From assembly GCF_009765965.1 (NCBI RefSeq), contig NZ_LMUL01000010.1, positions 1-64,000 on the forward strand: a stretch of DNA of 64,000 bases, read 5' to 3'. Position 1 is the first letter of the stretch. Each line of letters starts with the position of its first letter. The position numbers were made by a program, and so were the translations under genes. The stretch comes from Caulobacter sp. S45. Lineage in GTDB: Bacteria > Pseudomonadota > Alphaproteobacteria > Caulobacterales > Caulobacteraceae. The notes below the pieces were generated by a model, which saw only the letters and a list, made by a program, of their open reading frames with translations, was not told the DNA's origin and did not search any database. This document shows, one piece after another, positions 24,834-33,839 of the stretch.

Positions 24834-25553
24834 TTAAGCGCGGCAGGCCCGAATGCGTTGCGGTTCGGGAAGTTGGGTAGGCGCGGCGAACACCGCAAGA
24901 TAGCCCAACCCGCCTTTCAGCGGCGCCATGCTCAGCTGCCGATACCCCACCGCCTCGAACTCGCAGCGGAGCAGGGCGGGCGGCGTGCCGTGGGCGGAGG
25001 TCGGGCGGTCCAGCTCCTCCACCCCGACCTTGGCGCCGGGCTTGAGCGCTGGGGCCAGGTTGTAGAGAAAGGCGTAGGGGTGGGTGATCTCGTGGTACAT
25101 GTGGACCAGGATCGCGGCGTCCAGCGAGCGGGCGGGCAGGCGCGGGTCCTGCGGTTCGCCCAGCGCGATCACCACATTGTCCAGCTTCTGGCGTGTCGCT
25201 TCGGTGGATAGGGCCATCAGGTATTCCGGCTCCACGTCCTCGGCCACCACCCGGCCCTTGGGACCGAGCATGCGCGCGAGGCGAACCGTGTCGTAGCCGG
25301 TCCCCGCGCCCATATCGCCCACGGTCATGCCGGGCTTGAGCCCCAGGCGGGCGATCAGCTGGGGCACTTCCCGCGCGGCGTCGCGCTGGCGGGCCTCGCC
25401 CCAGTCGGAGCCGACGATAGCGGCTACCGGCCGACCGGCCTCCGGGAATCTGGGCGGTGCGGGACGTGGCTCGCCCCAGGCGGCTGGGCCGGCGAACGCT
25501 GTCGCGCAGAGGATAGCCCAGATCGCGGCCTTCAAAGTTTGCTCCAACGCCAT
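24834..25553 (-). CDS. exported class I SAM-dependent methyltransferase-like protein
   Basis: A 239-aa protein with a signal-like N-terminus (LKAAIWAILCATAFAGPAAW) followed by a Rossmann methyltransferase core: GMTVGDMGAGTGYDTVRLAR (motif I), VVAEDVEPEYL (motif II acidic), LDAAILVHMYHEITHPYAFL (motif IV/V), and AKVGVEELDRPTS. Methyltransferases with signal peptides exist in proteobacteria, but how they obtain SAM in the periplasm is unclear. It is the first gene of a pair with egtD. Substrate is unknown. Confidence 0.82.
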   Translation of the reverse strand: MALEQTLKAAIWAILCATAFAGPAAWGEPRPAPPRFPEAGRPVAAIVGSDWGEARQRDAAREVPQLIARLGLKPGMTVGDMGAGTGYDTVRLARMLGPKGRVVAEDVEPEYLMALSTEATRQKLDNVVIALGEPQDPRLPARSLDAAILVHMYHEITHPYAFLYNLAPALKPGAKVGVEELDRPTSAHGTPPALLRCEFEAVGYRQLSMAPLKGGLGYLAVFAAPTQLPEPQRIRACRA

Positions 25554-25644
25554 AACGTGTCTGATCTGAGATTACCGACCTTTCAGTATCGATGCTCGCG
25601 CCTTACCGCTAAGACGGGAAAAACTTTGCGAGGAAACGTTCGGT

Positions 25645-27834
25645 ATGCGTGAGTTTCTCCTGTTGGGCGTCAGCCTGGCCGCCCTATGCGCCACCCCGGT
25701 TCTGGCCCAGGTCGCCAAGGCCAACGCCGCCGCCGTCGCCACACTGGCCCCGGACGTGCGGGCCTTGCTGGCGGAGTGGACCGGCCCCTACGGCGGCGTC
25801 CCGGCCTTCGACAAGGTCAAGGTCTCAGCCTTCGAACCGGCGCTGGACGAGGCCATCCGTGAGAACCTGGCCGAGGTCGACGCCATCGCCGACAATCCCG
25901 CGCCGCCCACCTTCGACAACACCATCGCCGCCCAGGAGCGGGCCGGCAAGGCGCTCAACCGGGTGATGACGATCTACGGCGTGTGGAGCTCCACCGAGAA
26001 CAACGCCGACTTCCAGGCGGTGCAGACCCGCATGGACCCCAAGATCGCCGCCGCCCAGGACAAGATCAGCCAGAATCCCAAGCTGTTCGCCCGCGTGGAC
26101 GCGATCTACAAGGCGCGCGACACCCTCGGCCTGAGCGCCGAACAGAAGCAGCTCGTCTGGATCTACTGGGTGGGCATGGTCAAGAACGGCGCCCAGCTCA
26201 CGCCGGAGGCCAAGGCCCGCGTCACCGCCATCAACCAGGAGCTGGCCGGGCTCTACGCCCAGTTCAGCCAGAACCTGCTGGCCGACGAGGACGGCTATGT
26301 CCTGTATCTGAAGGCTGGCGACCTGGCGGGCCTGCCGCAGTCGCTGCGCGAGAGCGCCGCCCAGACCGCCGAGGCCAAGGGCCACAAGGGCGAGTGGGGC
26401 ATCCAGAACACCCGCTCCTCGATGGACCCGTTCCTGACCTATTCCGACCGGCGCGACCTGCGCGAGAAGGTCTGGCGCACCTTCTACGCCCGCGGCGACA
26501 ACCGGGACGCCCACGACAACACCCTCAAGGTCATCCCGCGCATCCTCCAGCTCCGCGCCGAGAAGGCCAAGCTGATGGGCTTCTCCAACTACGCCGCCTG
26601 GAAGCTGCAGGATGAGATGGCGAAAACACCCGATGCTGCGATGGCGCTGATGCTGCGGGTGTGGCCCGCCGCGACGGCGCGCGTGCACCAGGAGGTGGCC
26701 GACATGCAGGCGGTCGCCGACCAGGAGCACGCCAACATCAAGATCGCGCCCTGGGACTATCGCTACTACGCCGAGAAGGTCCGCAAGGCGAAGTACGACG
26801 TCGACATGAACCAGGTGAAGCCCTACCTGCAGCTCGACAACATCCGCCGCGCCATGTTCTGGACCGCCGGCAAGATGTATGGCTTCACCTTCACCAAGGT
26901 CGACGGCCTGCCGGTCTACGACGCCGACATGGTGACCTACGAGGTCAAGGACCGGGCCGGCAAGCACGTCGGCTTCTGGTACTTCGATCCCTATGCCCGC
27001 GCCGGCAAGAACTCCGGGGCCTGGATGAGCGACTACCGGCCCCAGCAGAAGCTGGACAGCGCCATCCCCGCGATCGTGTCCAACAACACCAACTTCGTGA
27101 AGCCGCCGCCGGGCAAGCCGGTGCTGATCTCGTGGGACGATGCGGTGACCATGTTCCACGAGTTCGGCCACGCCCTGCACGGGTTGAACTCCAACGTCAC
27201 CTATCCGTCCCTGGCCAGCCCCAGCCAGGCCCAGGACTTTGTGGAGTTCCCCTCTCAGCTGAACGAGAACTGGCTGCCGACCCGCGAGGTGCTGGAGCAG
27301 TTCGCCGTCAACGCCGAGGGCCAGCCGATCCCGCCGGCGCTGGTGGGCAAGCTGCTGGCCAGCCAGAAGTTCAACACCGGCTTCGAAGTCACCGAGTACC
27401 TGTCGGCGGCGATCATCGATATGAAACTGCACACCGCGCCCCAGGGGCCGGGCGTTCCGCCGATCGACCCGGACGCCTTCGAGAAGGCGGAACTGGCCAA
27501 GCTGGACATGCCGTCGGAGATGGTGATGCGGCACCGCACGCCGCAGTTCCAGCACATCTTCGCCGGCGACGGCTATGCAGCCGGCTACTACAGCTACCTG
27601 TGGGCCGAGGTGCTGGATCACGACGCGTTCGAGGCGTTCCTGGAGGCTGGCGGGCCCTACGATCCCAAGATGGCCCAGCGTCTGCACGACGACATCATGC
27701 AGGTGGGCTACTCGGTCGACCCGGCGGTGGCGTTCCGCAACTTCCGCGGCCGCGACCCCAAGGTGGACGCCTATCTGCGCGCCAAGGGCTTCCCGGTCGA
27801 GGCGGCCGGGACAGCGGCGGCTGGCGGCCAATAG
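25645..27834 (+). CDS. dcp: M3-family peptidyl-dipeptidase, exported
   Basis: A zinc metallopeptidase of the thimet/oligopeptidase family (729 aa) that removes C-terminal dipeptides or cleaves short peptides. A signal peptide (EFLLLGVSLAALCATPVLAQ) places it in the periplasm. The zinc site is MFHEFGHALHGL, with the first His near residue 505 and the third ligand Glu about 29 residues later in AQDFVEFPSQLNENW. The C-terminal AAGYYSYLWAEVLDHDAF is typical of Dcp. GAGGAAACG precedes the ATG. Dcp versus oligopeptidase A cannot be settled by eye. Confidence 0.93.
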   Translation: MREFLLLGVSLAALCATPVLAQVAKANAAAVATLAPDVRALLAEWTGPYGGVPAFDKVKVSAFEPALDEAIRENLAEVDAIADNPAPPTFDNTIAAQERAGKALNRVMTIYGVWSSTENNADFQAVQTRMDPKIAAAQDKISQNPKLFARVDAIYKARDTLGLSAEQKQLVWIYWVGMVKNGAQLTPEAKARVTAINQELAGLYAQFSQNLLADEDGYVLYLKAGDLAGLPQSLRESAAQTAEAKGHKGEWGIQNTRSSMDPFLTYSDRRDLREKVWRTFYARGDNRDAHDNTLKVIPRILQLRAEKAKLMGFSNYAAWKLQDEMAKTPDAAMALMLRVWPAATARVHQEVADMQAVADQEHANIKIAPWDYRYYAEKVRKAKYDVDMNQVKPYLQLDNIRRAMFWTAGKMYGFTFTKVDGLPVYDADMVTYEVKDRAGKHVGFWYFDPYARAGKNSGAWMSDYRPQQKLDSAIPAIVSNNTNFVKPPPGKPVLISWDDAVTMFHEFGHALHGLNSNVTYPSLASPSQAQDFVEFPSQLNENWLPTREVLEQFAVNAEGQPIPPALVGKLLASQKFNTGFEVTEYLSAAIIDMKLHTAPQGPGVPPIDPDAFEKAELAKLDMPSEMVMRHRTPQFQHIFAGDGYAAGYYSYLWAEVLDHDAFEAFLEAGGPYDPKMAQRLHDDIMQVGYSVDPAVAFRNFRGRDPKVDAYLRAKGFPVEAAGTAAAGGQ

Positions 27835-27845
27835 CTGAACGCAAA

Positions 27846-27875
27846 AGCCCCAGCCGGTTCGCACCGGCTGGGGCT
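27846..27875. terminator. bidirectional intrinsic terminator
   Basis: A 13-bp perfect stem AGCCCCAGCCGGT/ACCGGCTGGGGCT with a TCGC loop between two convergent genes. On the minus strand it is followed by TTTT, so it mainly ends the glycine-rich protein transcript and may also stop the peptidase transcript. Confidence 0.85.
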
Positions 27876-27902
27876 CATGATCGACGTCGAACGGCGGCTA
27901 GA

Positions 27903-28436
27903 TCAGCAGCCGTCGTTGTTCCAGTGGTAGCGGCTCTGCTGCGCATCCCACACCCAACGGCCGCAGGCGGCGCCGGTCTGAGGACCATTGCCGGCCTGGG
28001 GCGCGTAGCCCGACGGCGGGGCGTAGCCGCCCTGGGGCGCCGCGCTGGGCGGCGGCGGAGCGCCGTAATTTTGCGCCCAGGGATCGGCGTAGCCGGGGCC
28101 GGCCGGCGGATCGTAGGCGCCGTCATAGCCGCCATACCCGTAGTAGCCGCTATAGATCGAGCCCGGATAGTAGCCGTACCAGGGCGAGTACAGGTCGTAG
28201 GCGTAGAGCGCGCCTAGCCCGAGGCCGAACCCGTAGTAGGGCCAGAAGCCATAGCCGTAACCGAAGCCGCGACCGCCACGGAACCCGCCGCCACGGAACC
28301 CGCCACCGCGGAAACCCCCGCCGCCATGGAACCCACCACCGCCACCGCCGTGGAAACCTCCGCCGCGCTGCGCGGACGCGACAGCAGGCGCCGCCACAAC
28401 AGCGGCGCAGGCGAACAATGCAAGAACCTTACGCAT
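27903..28436 (-). CDS. exported glycine-rich protein
   Basis: A 177-aa protein with a signal peptide (RKVLALFACAAVVAAPAVAS, cleavage near ASA-Q), a run of GGGFHGGGG and GGGFRGG repeats (residues about 25-55), a Tyr/Gly-rich middle (YYPGSIYSGYYGYGGYDGAY), a Pro-rich segment and a short C-terminal domain CGRWVWDAQQSRYHWNNDGC with two cysteines. The end resembles the YXWV-type C-terminal modules of Caulobacteraceae envelope proteins. Glycine repeats suggest a flexible surface or periplasmic role, but function is unknown. Confidence 0.75.
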   Translation of the reverse strand: MRKVLALFACAAVVAAPAVASAQRGGGFHGGGGGGFHGGGGFRGGGFRGGGFRGGRGFGYGYGFWPYYGFGLGLGALYAYDLYSPWYGYYPGSIYSGYYGYGGYDGAYDPPAGPGYADPWAQNYGAPPPPSAAPQGGYAPPSGYAPQAGNGPQTGAACGRWVWDAQQSRYHWNNDGC

Positions 28437-28560
28437 GACGACCTCCGAGTTAGGAAAAACATAGGAGGCCTTTCCTGAACCCAAGCTGAACCGTTGTGAG
28501 CTTCTTGCGCAGCCGTCAACCATCGCCATGATGCCGGCTCCAGAATGATGGAGTCCCTCT

Positions 28561-30489
28561 TTGCGCCGTCTCGTGTTGTTGCTCGCCCTGTTCGGTTCCG
28601 TTTCGGGAGCGGCGTTCGCCCAGGAGGAGCCGCAGCCGCAGCCCACTCCGCTTCCATCGCCCGTCGCCGAGCCGCGCGACATCGCCTATCCGGGCGTGAT
28701 CCAACTGTCGGTCGACGCCACCGATCTGCAGCGCAAGATCTACCAGGTGCACGAGACTATCCCGGTCGCGGGGCCCGGACCGATGGTGCTGCTCTATCCG
28801 AAGTGGCTACCCGGCAACCATTCCCCGAGCGGCCCGCTGGACCAACTCGGCGGCCTGACGATCATGGGCGGCGGCAAGCGGATCGAATGGACGCGCGATC
28901 CGGTCGACGTCTACGCCTTCCACATCGACGTACCCCCGGGCGTGAGCACGCTGGAGCTGAGCTTCCAGGACATGACCCCGACGGAAATGCGGGTCGGACG
29001 GGTCGCTGTGACCCCCGACATCCTGAACGTGGAGTGGAACGCCACCACCCTGTATCCAGCCGGCTATTTCTCCCGCCAGATCAATGTCGCCACCACCTTG
29101 AAGCTGCCCGAGGGCTGGCGCTTCGGCACGGCGCTGGAGCCGGCCTCCACCCAGGGCGACACCACCACCTTCAAGACCGTGCCCTTCAACACCCTGGTCG
29201 ACTCGCCGTTGCTGGCCGGACGCTATTTCAAGCGCATCGATCTTGATCCCAACGGGCCGGTTCCGGTGCACCTGGACGTGGCGGCGGACCGGGCGGACCT
29301 GCTCGAGGCGACGCCGGAGCAGATCCAGGCGCACGTGAACCTGGTGAGCCAGGCCTACAAGCTGTTCGGCTCGCACCACTACGACCACTACGACTTCCTG
29401 CTGTGGCTCAGCGACGACATGGGCGGCGAGGGGCTTGAGCATCACCGCTCCAGCGAGGACGGCACCGAGGCCGGCTACTTCGCCGACTGGAAGAACACCG
29501 TCTCCGGTCGCGACCTGCTGGCCCACGAGTACACCCACTCCTGGAACGGCAAGTTCCGCCGTGGGGCGGACCTGTGGACGGCCAGCTTCAACGTCCCGAT
29601 GCGCGACAGCCTGCTGTGGGTCTACGAGGGCCAGACCCAGTACTGGGGCTTCATCCTGGCGGCCCGCGCCGGGCTGTGGACCAAGTCCGAGGCGCTGGAC
29701 GCCATCGCCGCCACCGCCGCCACCTATGATCACCGCGTCGGGCGGGCCTGGCGCGCGCTGGAGGACACCACCAACGACCCGATCATCTCCCGTCGCCACC
29801 CGACGTCATGGCGCAGCTGGCAGCGCAGCGAGGACTACTATTCCGAAGGCCAGCTGGTCTGGTTCGACGTCGACACCCTGATCCGCGAGCGCACCGGCGG
29901 GAAGAAGTCGCTGGACGACTTCGCCAAGGGTTTCTTCGGCGTGCGCAACGGCAGCTTCGTCACCGACACCTACACCTTCGAGGACGTGGTCAAGGCGCTG
30001 AACGAGGTCACGCCCTACGACTGGACCAGCTTCCTGCGCACCCGGCTCGACGGGCACGCGGCGTCCGCCCCGTTGGACGGGATAACCCGTGGCGGCTACC
30101 GGCTGGTCTATGACGACGTGCAGTCCAGCTACTTCGCGTCCAACGAGCGCAAGCGCAAATCCACCGACCTGCTGTACTCGCTGGGGATGATGCTGGATCA
30201 CGACGGCAAGCTGACCGAGGTGCTGTGGGACGGGCCGGCGTTCAAGGCGGGGCTGATCACCGGCGCCCAGGTCGTGGCCGTGAACGGTGCGACCTACGAC
30301 GCCGCCAAGCTGAAGGACGCGGTCAAGCTCGCCAAGGGGACGACCGCCCCGATAGAGCTGCTGGTCAAGGCCGACAACCGCTACCGCACCGTCAGCATCG
30401 ACTACCACGCAGGCCTGAAATACCCGCACCTGGAGCGGATCACGGGCACGCCCGCGCGGCTGGACGAAATCCTGGCGGCGCGGAAGTAG
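28561..30489 (+). CDS. M61-family peptidase with PDZ-like domain, exported
   Basis: A metallopeptidase of the M61 (glycyl aminopeptidase) family, 642 aa. Signal peptide RRLVLLLALFGSVSGAAFAQ; the catalytic zinc motif is LLAHEYTHSWNGK with the first His near residue 322, and the following LLWVYEGQTQYWG supplies the second Glu. A PDZ-like module occupies roughly residues 510-620 (GMMLDHDGKLTEVLWDGPAF, then VVAVNGATYD). The start is TTG, with GGAG eight bases before it, immediately preceding the signal peptide. Catalytic residues are intact. Confidence 0.92.
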   Translation: MRRLVLLLALFGSVSGAAFAQEEPQPQPTPLPSPVAEPRDIAYPGVIQLSVDATDLQRKIYQVHETIPVAGPGPMVLLYPKWLPGNHSPSGPLDQLGGLTIMGGGKRIEWTRDPVDVYAFHIDVPPGVSTLELSFQDMTPTEMRVGRVAVTPDILNVEWNATTLYPAGYFSRQINVATTLKLPEGWRFGTALEPASTQGDTTTFKTVPFNTLVDSPLLAGRYFKRIDLDPNGPVPVHLDVAADRADLLEATPEQIQAHVNLVSQAYKLFGSHHYDHYDFLLWLSDDMGGEGLEHHRSSEDGTEAGYFADWKNTVSGRDLLAHEYTHSWNGKFRRGADLWTASFNVPMRDSLLWVYEGQTQYWGFILAARAGLWTKSEALDAIAATAATYDHRVGRAWRALEDTTNDPIISRRHPTSWRSWQRSEDYYSEGQLVWFDVDTLIRERTGGKKSLDDFAKGFFGVRNGSFVTDTYTFEDVVKALNEVTPYDWTSFLRTRLDGHAASAPLDGITRGGYRLVYDDVQSSYFASNERKRKSTDLLYSLGMMLDHDGKLTEVLWDGPAFKAGLITGAQVVAVNGATYDAAKLKDAVKLAKGTTAPIELLVKADNRYRTVSIDYHAGLKYPHLERITGTPARLDEILAARK

Positions 30490-30497
30490 GGAAGTCT

Positions 30498-30650
30498 CCT
30501 TCTCCCCTTGTGGGAGAAGGAAGGGGCCCCGCGTCGACAGACGCGTGGGAAGGTTGAGGGGTCGACGAGCGCTTATCGCCCGATCGCAGCAAGACCCCTC
30601 ACCCTCCCAGCCGAGGCTGGGCCCCTCCCTCTCCCGCAAGGGGAGAGGGG
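30498..30650. repeat. family-2 intergenic repeat, copy 2 (inverted)
   Basis: Same element as at 23641-23791, in the opposite orientation: CCTTCTCCCCTTGTGGGAGA start, ACGCGTGGGAAGGTTGAGGG, ATCGCAGCAAGACCCCTCAC, CCCTCCCAGCCGAGGCTGGG and a closing CTCCCGCAAGGGGAGAGGGG. It starts nine bases after the M61 stop and ends eight bases before the stop of the convergent DUF429-like gene. Confidence 0.85.
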
Positions 30651-30658
30651 GCGGCGTG

Positions 30659-31570
30659 TCACCCCACCCCGAGAATCCAGCCCTCTTCGCGCTCGACCCG
30701 CTCGACCAGTTCGGGATCGGCGTCCTTGGGCGCGGCGAAGGCGGGGCCGAGGCGGCCTTGCTCGTCCAGGCGGGCGAAATGCTCGCACAGGGCGCGGACC
30801 TGGGCGCGGTCGTTCACCTCGCCGGGCTCGGCCTTGACCTCGACCATGGCCGGATAGATTTCGGCGATCACCGCCTCGCGCCCATCGAGGTCGGCCGGCG
30901 TCAGCTCGCGCCAGCCGCTCTGGAACGGCCACAGCAGCGCCTTGTCGCCCAGCTCGTCGGCCAGCCGCTTCACCGCCGGGACGCCGACAAGCGTCTGGCC
31001 GCCGACCGCGCCGTTGCCGAACACCTGCCACACGCTCTTGGCCCCCGCGCGCCCGGCGCCCTGGGTCGCCTGCTCGGCGCGTCGCAGCACGGGCAGGGCG
31101 AAGTCCGCCGGAGGGATGGTCTTGGTGGAGGACAGCCAGGTCTGGGCGTCGCGCGCGGGCGCGCCCCAGAACGGCCAGGGCTGCTCGGTCATCAGCCGGT
31201 TCATCTTGGCGGCGACGGCGAAGCGGTTGTTGGTGTTGTCGGGCTTGTCCACCACGTTGGCCGCCAGGAAGGCCCACATGGCCGCATAGTCATGGGTCTT
31301 CAGCTTCAGCATCTCGGCCGTACCGGCGGGATAGCCCAGCGAGAAGTCGAAGCCGATCAGGGCGGTGTCGTTGCGTCGGCGCAGATCGGTAAGGATCGCG
31401 CGCAGCTGCGCTTCGGCCGCGTGACGGGTCGGCGGATTGAACGCCTCGAAGGTGGGACGGAAGCGGATGTCGCGCTTGGTCACCCCGATCCAGATGGAGT
31501 CCTTGCCGGTCTTGGCGGTGGTGGCCGCGCTCCAGTCCACCATGACGTAGGAATTGAACAGGCGGGGCAC
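30659..31570 (-). CDS. DUF429-like protein (predicted RNase H-type fold)
   Basis: A 303-aa cytoplasmic protein. Its start VMVDWSAATTAKTGKDSIWI and the later LIGFDFSLGYPAGTAEMLKL resemble the acidic strands of the DUF429/RNase H-like superfamily, with aspartates at the expected strand ends; a further acidic residue lies in VIAEIYPAM. Related alphaproteobacterial proteins are sometimes annotated as cobalamin or molybdopterin proteins with little evidence. No helpful neighbour is present. The function is unknown. Confidence 0.6.
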   Translation of the reverse strand: MPRLFNSYVMVDWSAATTAKTGKDSIWIGVTKRDIRFRPTFEAFNPPTRHAAEAQLRAILTDLRRRNDTALIGFDFSLGYPAGTAEMLKLKTHDYAAMWAFLAANVVDKPDNTNNRFAVAAKMNRLMTEQPWPFWGAPARDAQTWLSSTKTIPPADFALPVLRRAEQATQGAGRAGAKSVWQVFGNGAVGGQTLVGVPAVKRLADELGDKALLWPFQSGWRELTPADLDGREAVIAEIYPAMVEVKAEPGEVNDRAQVRALCEHFARLDEQGRLGPAFAAPKDADPELVERVEREEGWILGVG

Positions 31571-31750
31571 GGGGAGCGTCCTTGAACGGGTGACGAGCGC
31601 TCTCTTAGCCGCCCCTGCGGCGACAATGAAGGGCGCGCGCGCAGGCAGGGCAGGTGATCGTCGCGCGCGGGCGGGTTATAGGCTGCGCCAACAGCCCCCA
31701 CCGTGCGCATGTCGAGCGACGCGGCGGGCGGTTCGGAGGTCAAGGGCGAG

Positions 31751-32665
31751 ATGGATCAACTCAAGGCCGGCGTCGTGGGCGCGGGCGTGTTCGGCGGTTT
31801 CCACGCCCGTAAATACGCCGAGCTGGAAGGCGTGGCGTTCGTCGGCGTGTTCGATCCCCACCAGGATCGCGCCCAGACATTGGCCGAGACCTGGGGCGGC
31901 CAGGCCTTCCCCACGCTCGAAGCCCTGCTCGACGCCTGCCACGTGGTCACGATCGCCAGCCCGGCGGAGACCCACGCCGTCACCGCTTCCCGCGCCCTGG
32001 ATCGCGGCCGCCACGTCTATGTGGAGAAGCCGCTGGCGGTGAACGAACGCTCCGGCCAGGCCCTGGTCGAGAAGGCTGAGGACGTGCGCCTGGTGTTGGC
32101 GTGCGGTCATCAGGAGCGCGTGATGTTCGAGGCCATGGGCCTGTTGAACACCCCCGAGACGCCGATCCGACTGGAATCCGTGCGTCGCGGCCTGCCCAGT
32201 CCGCGCAGTCGCGACGTCTCCTGCGTGCTGGACCTGATGATCCACGATCTCGACCTGGCGGTGCGGCTGGCCGAGTCGGGGGTGATGGAATACGGGGCGC
32301 TGGAGGTGCGGGCCGAGGGCGTGTTCGACGAGGTCCGGGCCGAGGCGACCTTCCGCAGCGGACTGAAGGCGGTGTTCAGCGCGTCGCGCATCGCCGACAA
32401 GCGCGAGCGGACCATGCGGCTGGTCTATCCCTCGGGCGAGGTGGAGATCGACTTTCTCGCGCCGTCGTTCCGCAACACCACCTCGTTCGCTCTCAACCCC
32501 GATTTCGCTTCGACGCCCGCCGGCCGCGATCCGTTGGGGACCAGCGTCTCGGCCTTCCTAGCTACGGTGCGGGGCGAGCGTCCCCGGCCGGTTGTGGACG
32601 GGATCGAGGGGCTGGAGGCCCTGCGCCTGGCGCTGATGGTGGAAGAAGCGGCGGGCCTTCGCTGA
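31751..32665 (+). CDS. Gfo/Idh/MocA-family NAD(P)-dependent oxidoreductase
   Basis: A 304-aa dehydrogenase. The N-terminal Rossmann fold starts LKAGVVGAGVFGGFHARKYA and includes VYVEKPLAVNERSG with the family's conserved EKP lysine; the C-terminal beta-sheet domain carries LMIHDLDLAVRLAES with the conserved histidine. ATG at 31751 is chosen because AAGGGCGAG precedes it and it places the Gly motif correctly; an ATG 14 codons upstream lacks a ribosome site. In UDP-sugar or inositol metabolism such enzymes are common; the substrate is unknown. Confidence 0.88.
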   Translation: MDQLKAGVVGAGVFGGFHARKYAELEGVAFVGVFDPHQDRAQTLAETWGGQAFPTLEALLDACHVVTIASPAETHAVTASRALDRGRHVYVEKPLAVNERSGQALVEKAEDVRLVLACGHQERVMFEAMGLLNTPETPIRLESVRRGLPSPRSRDVSCVLDLMIHDLDLAVRLAESGVMEYGALEVRAEGVFDEVRAEATFRSGLKAVFSASRIADKRERTMRLVYPSGEVEIDFLAPSFRNTTSFALNPDFASTPAGRDPLGTSVSAFLATVRGERPRPVVDGIEGLEALRLALMVEEAAGLR

Positions 32666-32669
32666 GTTC

Positions 32670-32700
32670 TTCTCCTCCCCGGCGAAGCGGGGGAGGAGAA
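32670..32700. terminator. bidirectional terminator hairpin
   Basis: An 11-bp perfect stem TTCTCCTCCCC/GGGGAGGAGAA with a 9-base loop between the convergent oxidoreductase and glucokinase genes. It looks like the terminal hairpin of the family-2 repeats standing alone. Confidence 0.7.
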
Positions 32701-32709
32701 TAGAACGAC

Positions 32710-33666
32710 CTACCTCGCCTTCAGCACCCGTGCGGCGCCGATCAGGGCCAGGTGGGGGTGGGTCACGACATAGGTGGGGATCGCGGTCAGGTAGGGCGAC
32801 AGCCGCCCTTTGGCCTCGAACGCGCGTCGGAAGCCGCCACGGTTCAGCACCTCGATGAGCTGCGGCGCGATCCCGCCGGCCAGATAGACGCCGCCCTGGG
32901 CGCCGTAACTGAGGGCGAAGTCGCCGGCCACCGATCCGAAGATCGAGCAGAACCGCTCCACCGCATGGCGGGGCAGGTCCTCGCCGGCCAGGGCCTGGGC
33001 GGTGATCTGGGCGGGGGTGGCGTGGGGGGCGTCGGCCCCGACGATGTCGGCCATGGCCCGGTAGATGTTGAGCAGGCCGGGGCCGGACAACAGGCGCTCG
33101 ATCGAGACGCGGTCGAACTGCACGGCCAGCCGGCGCAGGATCTCCACCTCCAGCTCGTCCACGGGCGCGAAGCTGGCGTGGCCGCCTTCGCCCGCCGTCA
33201 CCAGCTCCTCGGATTTGCGCCGGGTCAGCGCCGAGACCCCGAAGCCCGTGCCCGCACCCATCACCGCCAGGGTATGGCCCGGCGGCGGAGCCGGCGTAGC
33301 GCCGATCGGGCGCAGGTCGCTCGCGGTTAGGTCTGGGATGCCGAACGCCAGCGCCTCGTAGTCGTTGATCACCCGCGCCCGCTCAAAGCCTGTCTCCCGC
33401 AGAGCCTCCTCCGATACGCGCCAGGGCAGGTTGGTGAAGGCGGCGACGCCGTCCGTCACCGGGCCCGCCACCGCCACGCATACCGCGTCGGGTCTTTTCG
33501 ACGAGCCCATGTCGTCGAGATAGGCCGAGATCGCCGCCTGCAAGGAAGGGTGGTCGCAGCAGTTGTAGGTCCTGGGCGCCTGGGGCCGGGCCCCTACGTC
33601 CGCCAGCTCCACGATGGCGAAGCGGGCGTTCGTCCCGCCGATGTCGCCGACCAGCGCCGTGTCCAA
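32710..33666 (-). CDS. glk: glucokinase
   Basis: ATP-dependent phosphorylation of glucose to glucose-6-phosphate (318 aa, the size of E. coli Glk). It opens with the phosphate motif ALVGDIGGTNARFAIVEL, has INDYEALAFGIP with the catalytic Asp, a second ATP motif AVMGAGTGFGVSAL, GEGGHASFAP, and the adenosine motif VYLAGGIAPQLIEVL. It is divergent from zwf across a 173-bp gap, so it probably shares regulation with the Entner-Doudoroff genes. Confidence 0.95.
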   Translation of the reverse strand: MDTALVGDIGGTNARFAIVELADVGARPQAPRTYNCCDHPSLQAAISAYLDDMGSSKRPDAVCVAVAGPVTDGVAAFTNLPWRVSEEALRETGFERARVINDYEALAFGIPDLTASDLRPIGATPAPPPGHTLAVMGAGTGFGVSALTRRKSEELVTAGEGGHASFAPVDELEVEILRRLAVQFDRVSIERLLSGPGLLNIYRAMADIVGADAPHATPAQITAQALAGEDLPRHAVERFCSIFGSVAGDFALSYGAQGGVYLAGGIAPQLIEVLNRGGFRRAFEAKGRLSPYLTAIPTYVVTHPHLALIGAARVLKAR

Positions 33667-33777
33667 GGTTTAAGCCTCCGAAACGGCCGGTCAGGCCTCG
33701 ATCAGGTCTTCCGTTCGGCAATGGCCGGCGGCCCGCGTCGTTCCCGGCATAGCCAGGATCGCGCCTGATAGCTTGCT

Positions 33778-33793
33778 ATGATAACGCTGTCAT
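33778..33793. promoter_or_regulatory. imperfect inverted repeat in the glk-zwf divergent region
   Basis: ATGATAACGCTGTCAT is an imperfect dyad (ATGATA/TGTCAT arms) inside the AT-richest part of the 173-bp gap between glk and zwf. Position and symmetry would suit an operator for both directions, but no named regulator motif is matched. Confidence 0.25.
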
Positions 33794-33839
33794 CTAAGTT
33801 TAGTTTGAACGCCCGCGCGTCCTCGTTGGATATAGGCCC

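Noticed and set aside
26661-28217. Long plus-strand frame across the end of the M3 peptidase and the glycine-rich gene
   Set aside because: Shadow frame with no domains; the peptidase and glycine-rich genes have intact motifs and a terminator between them.
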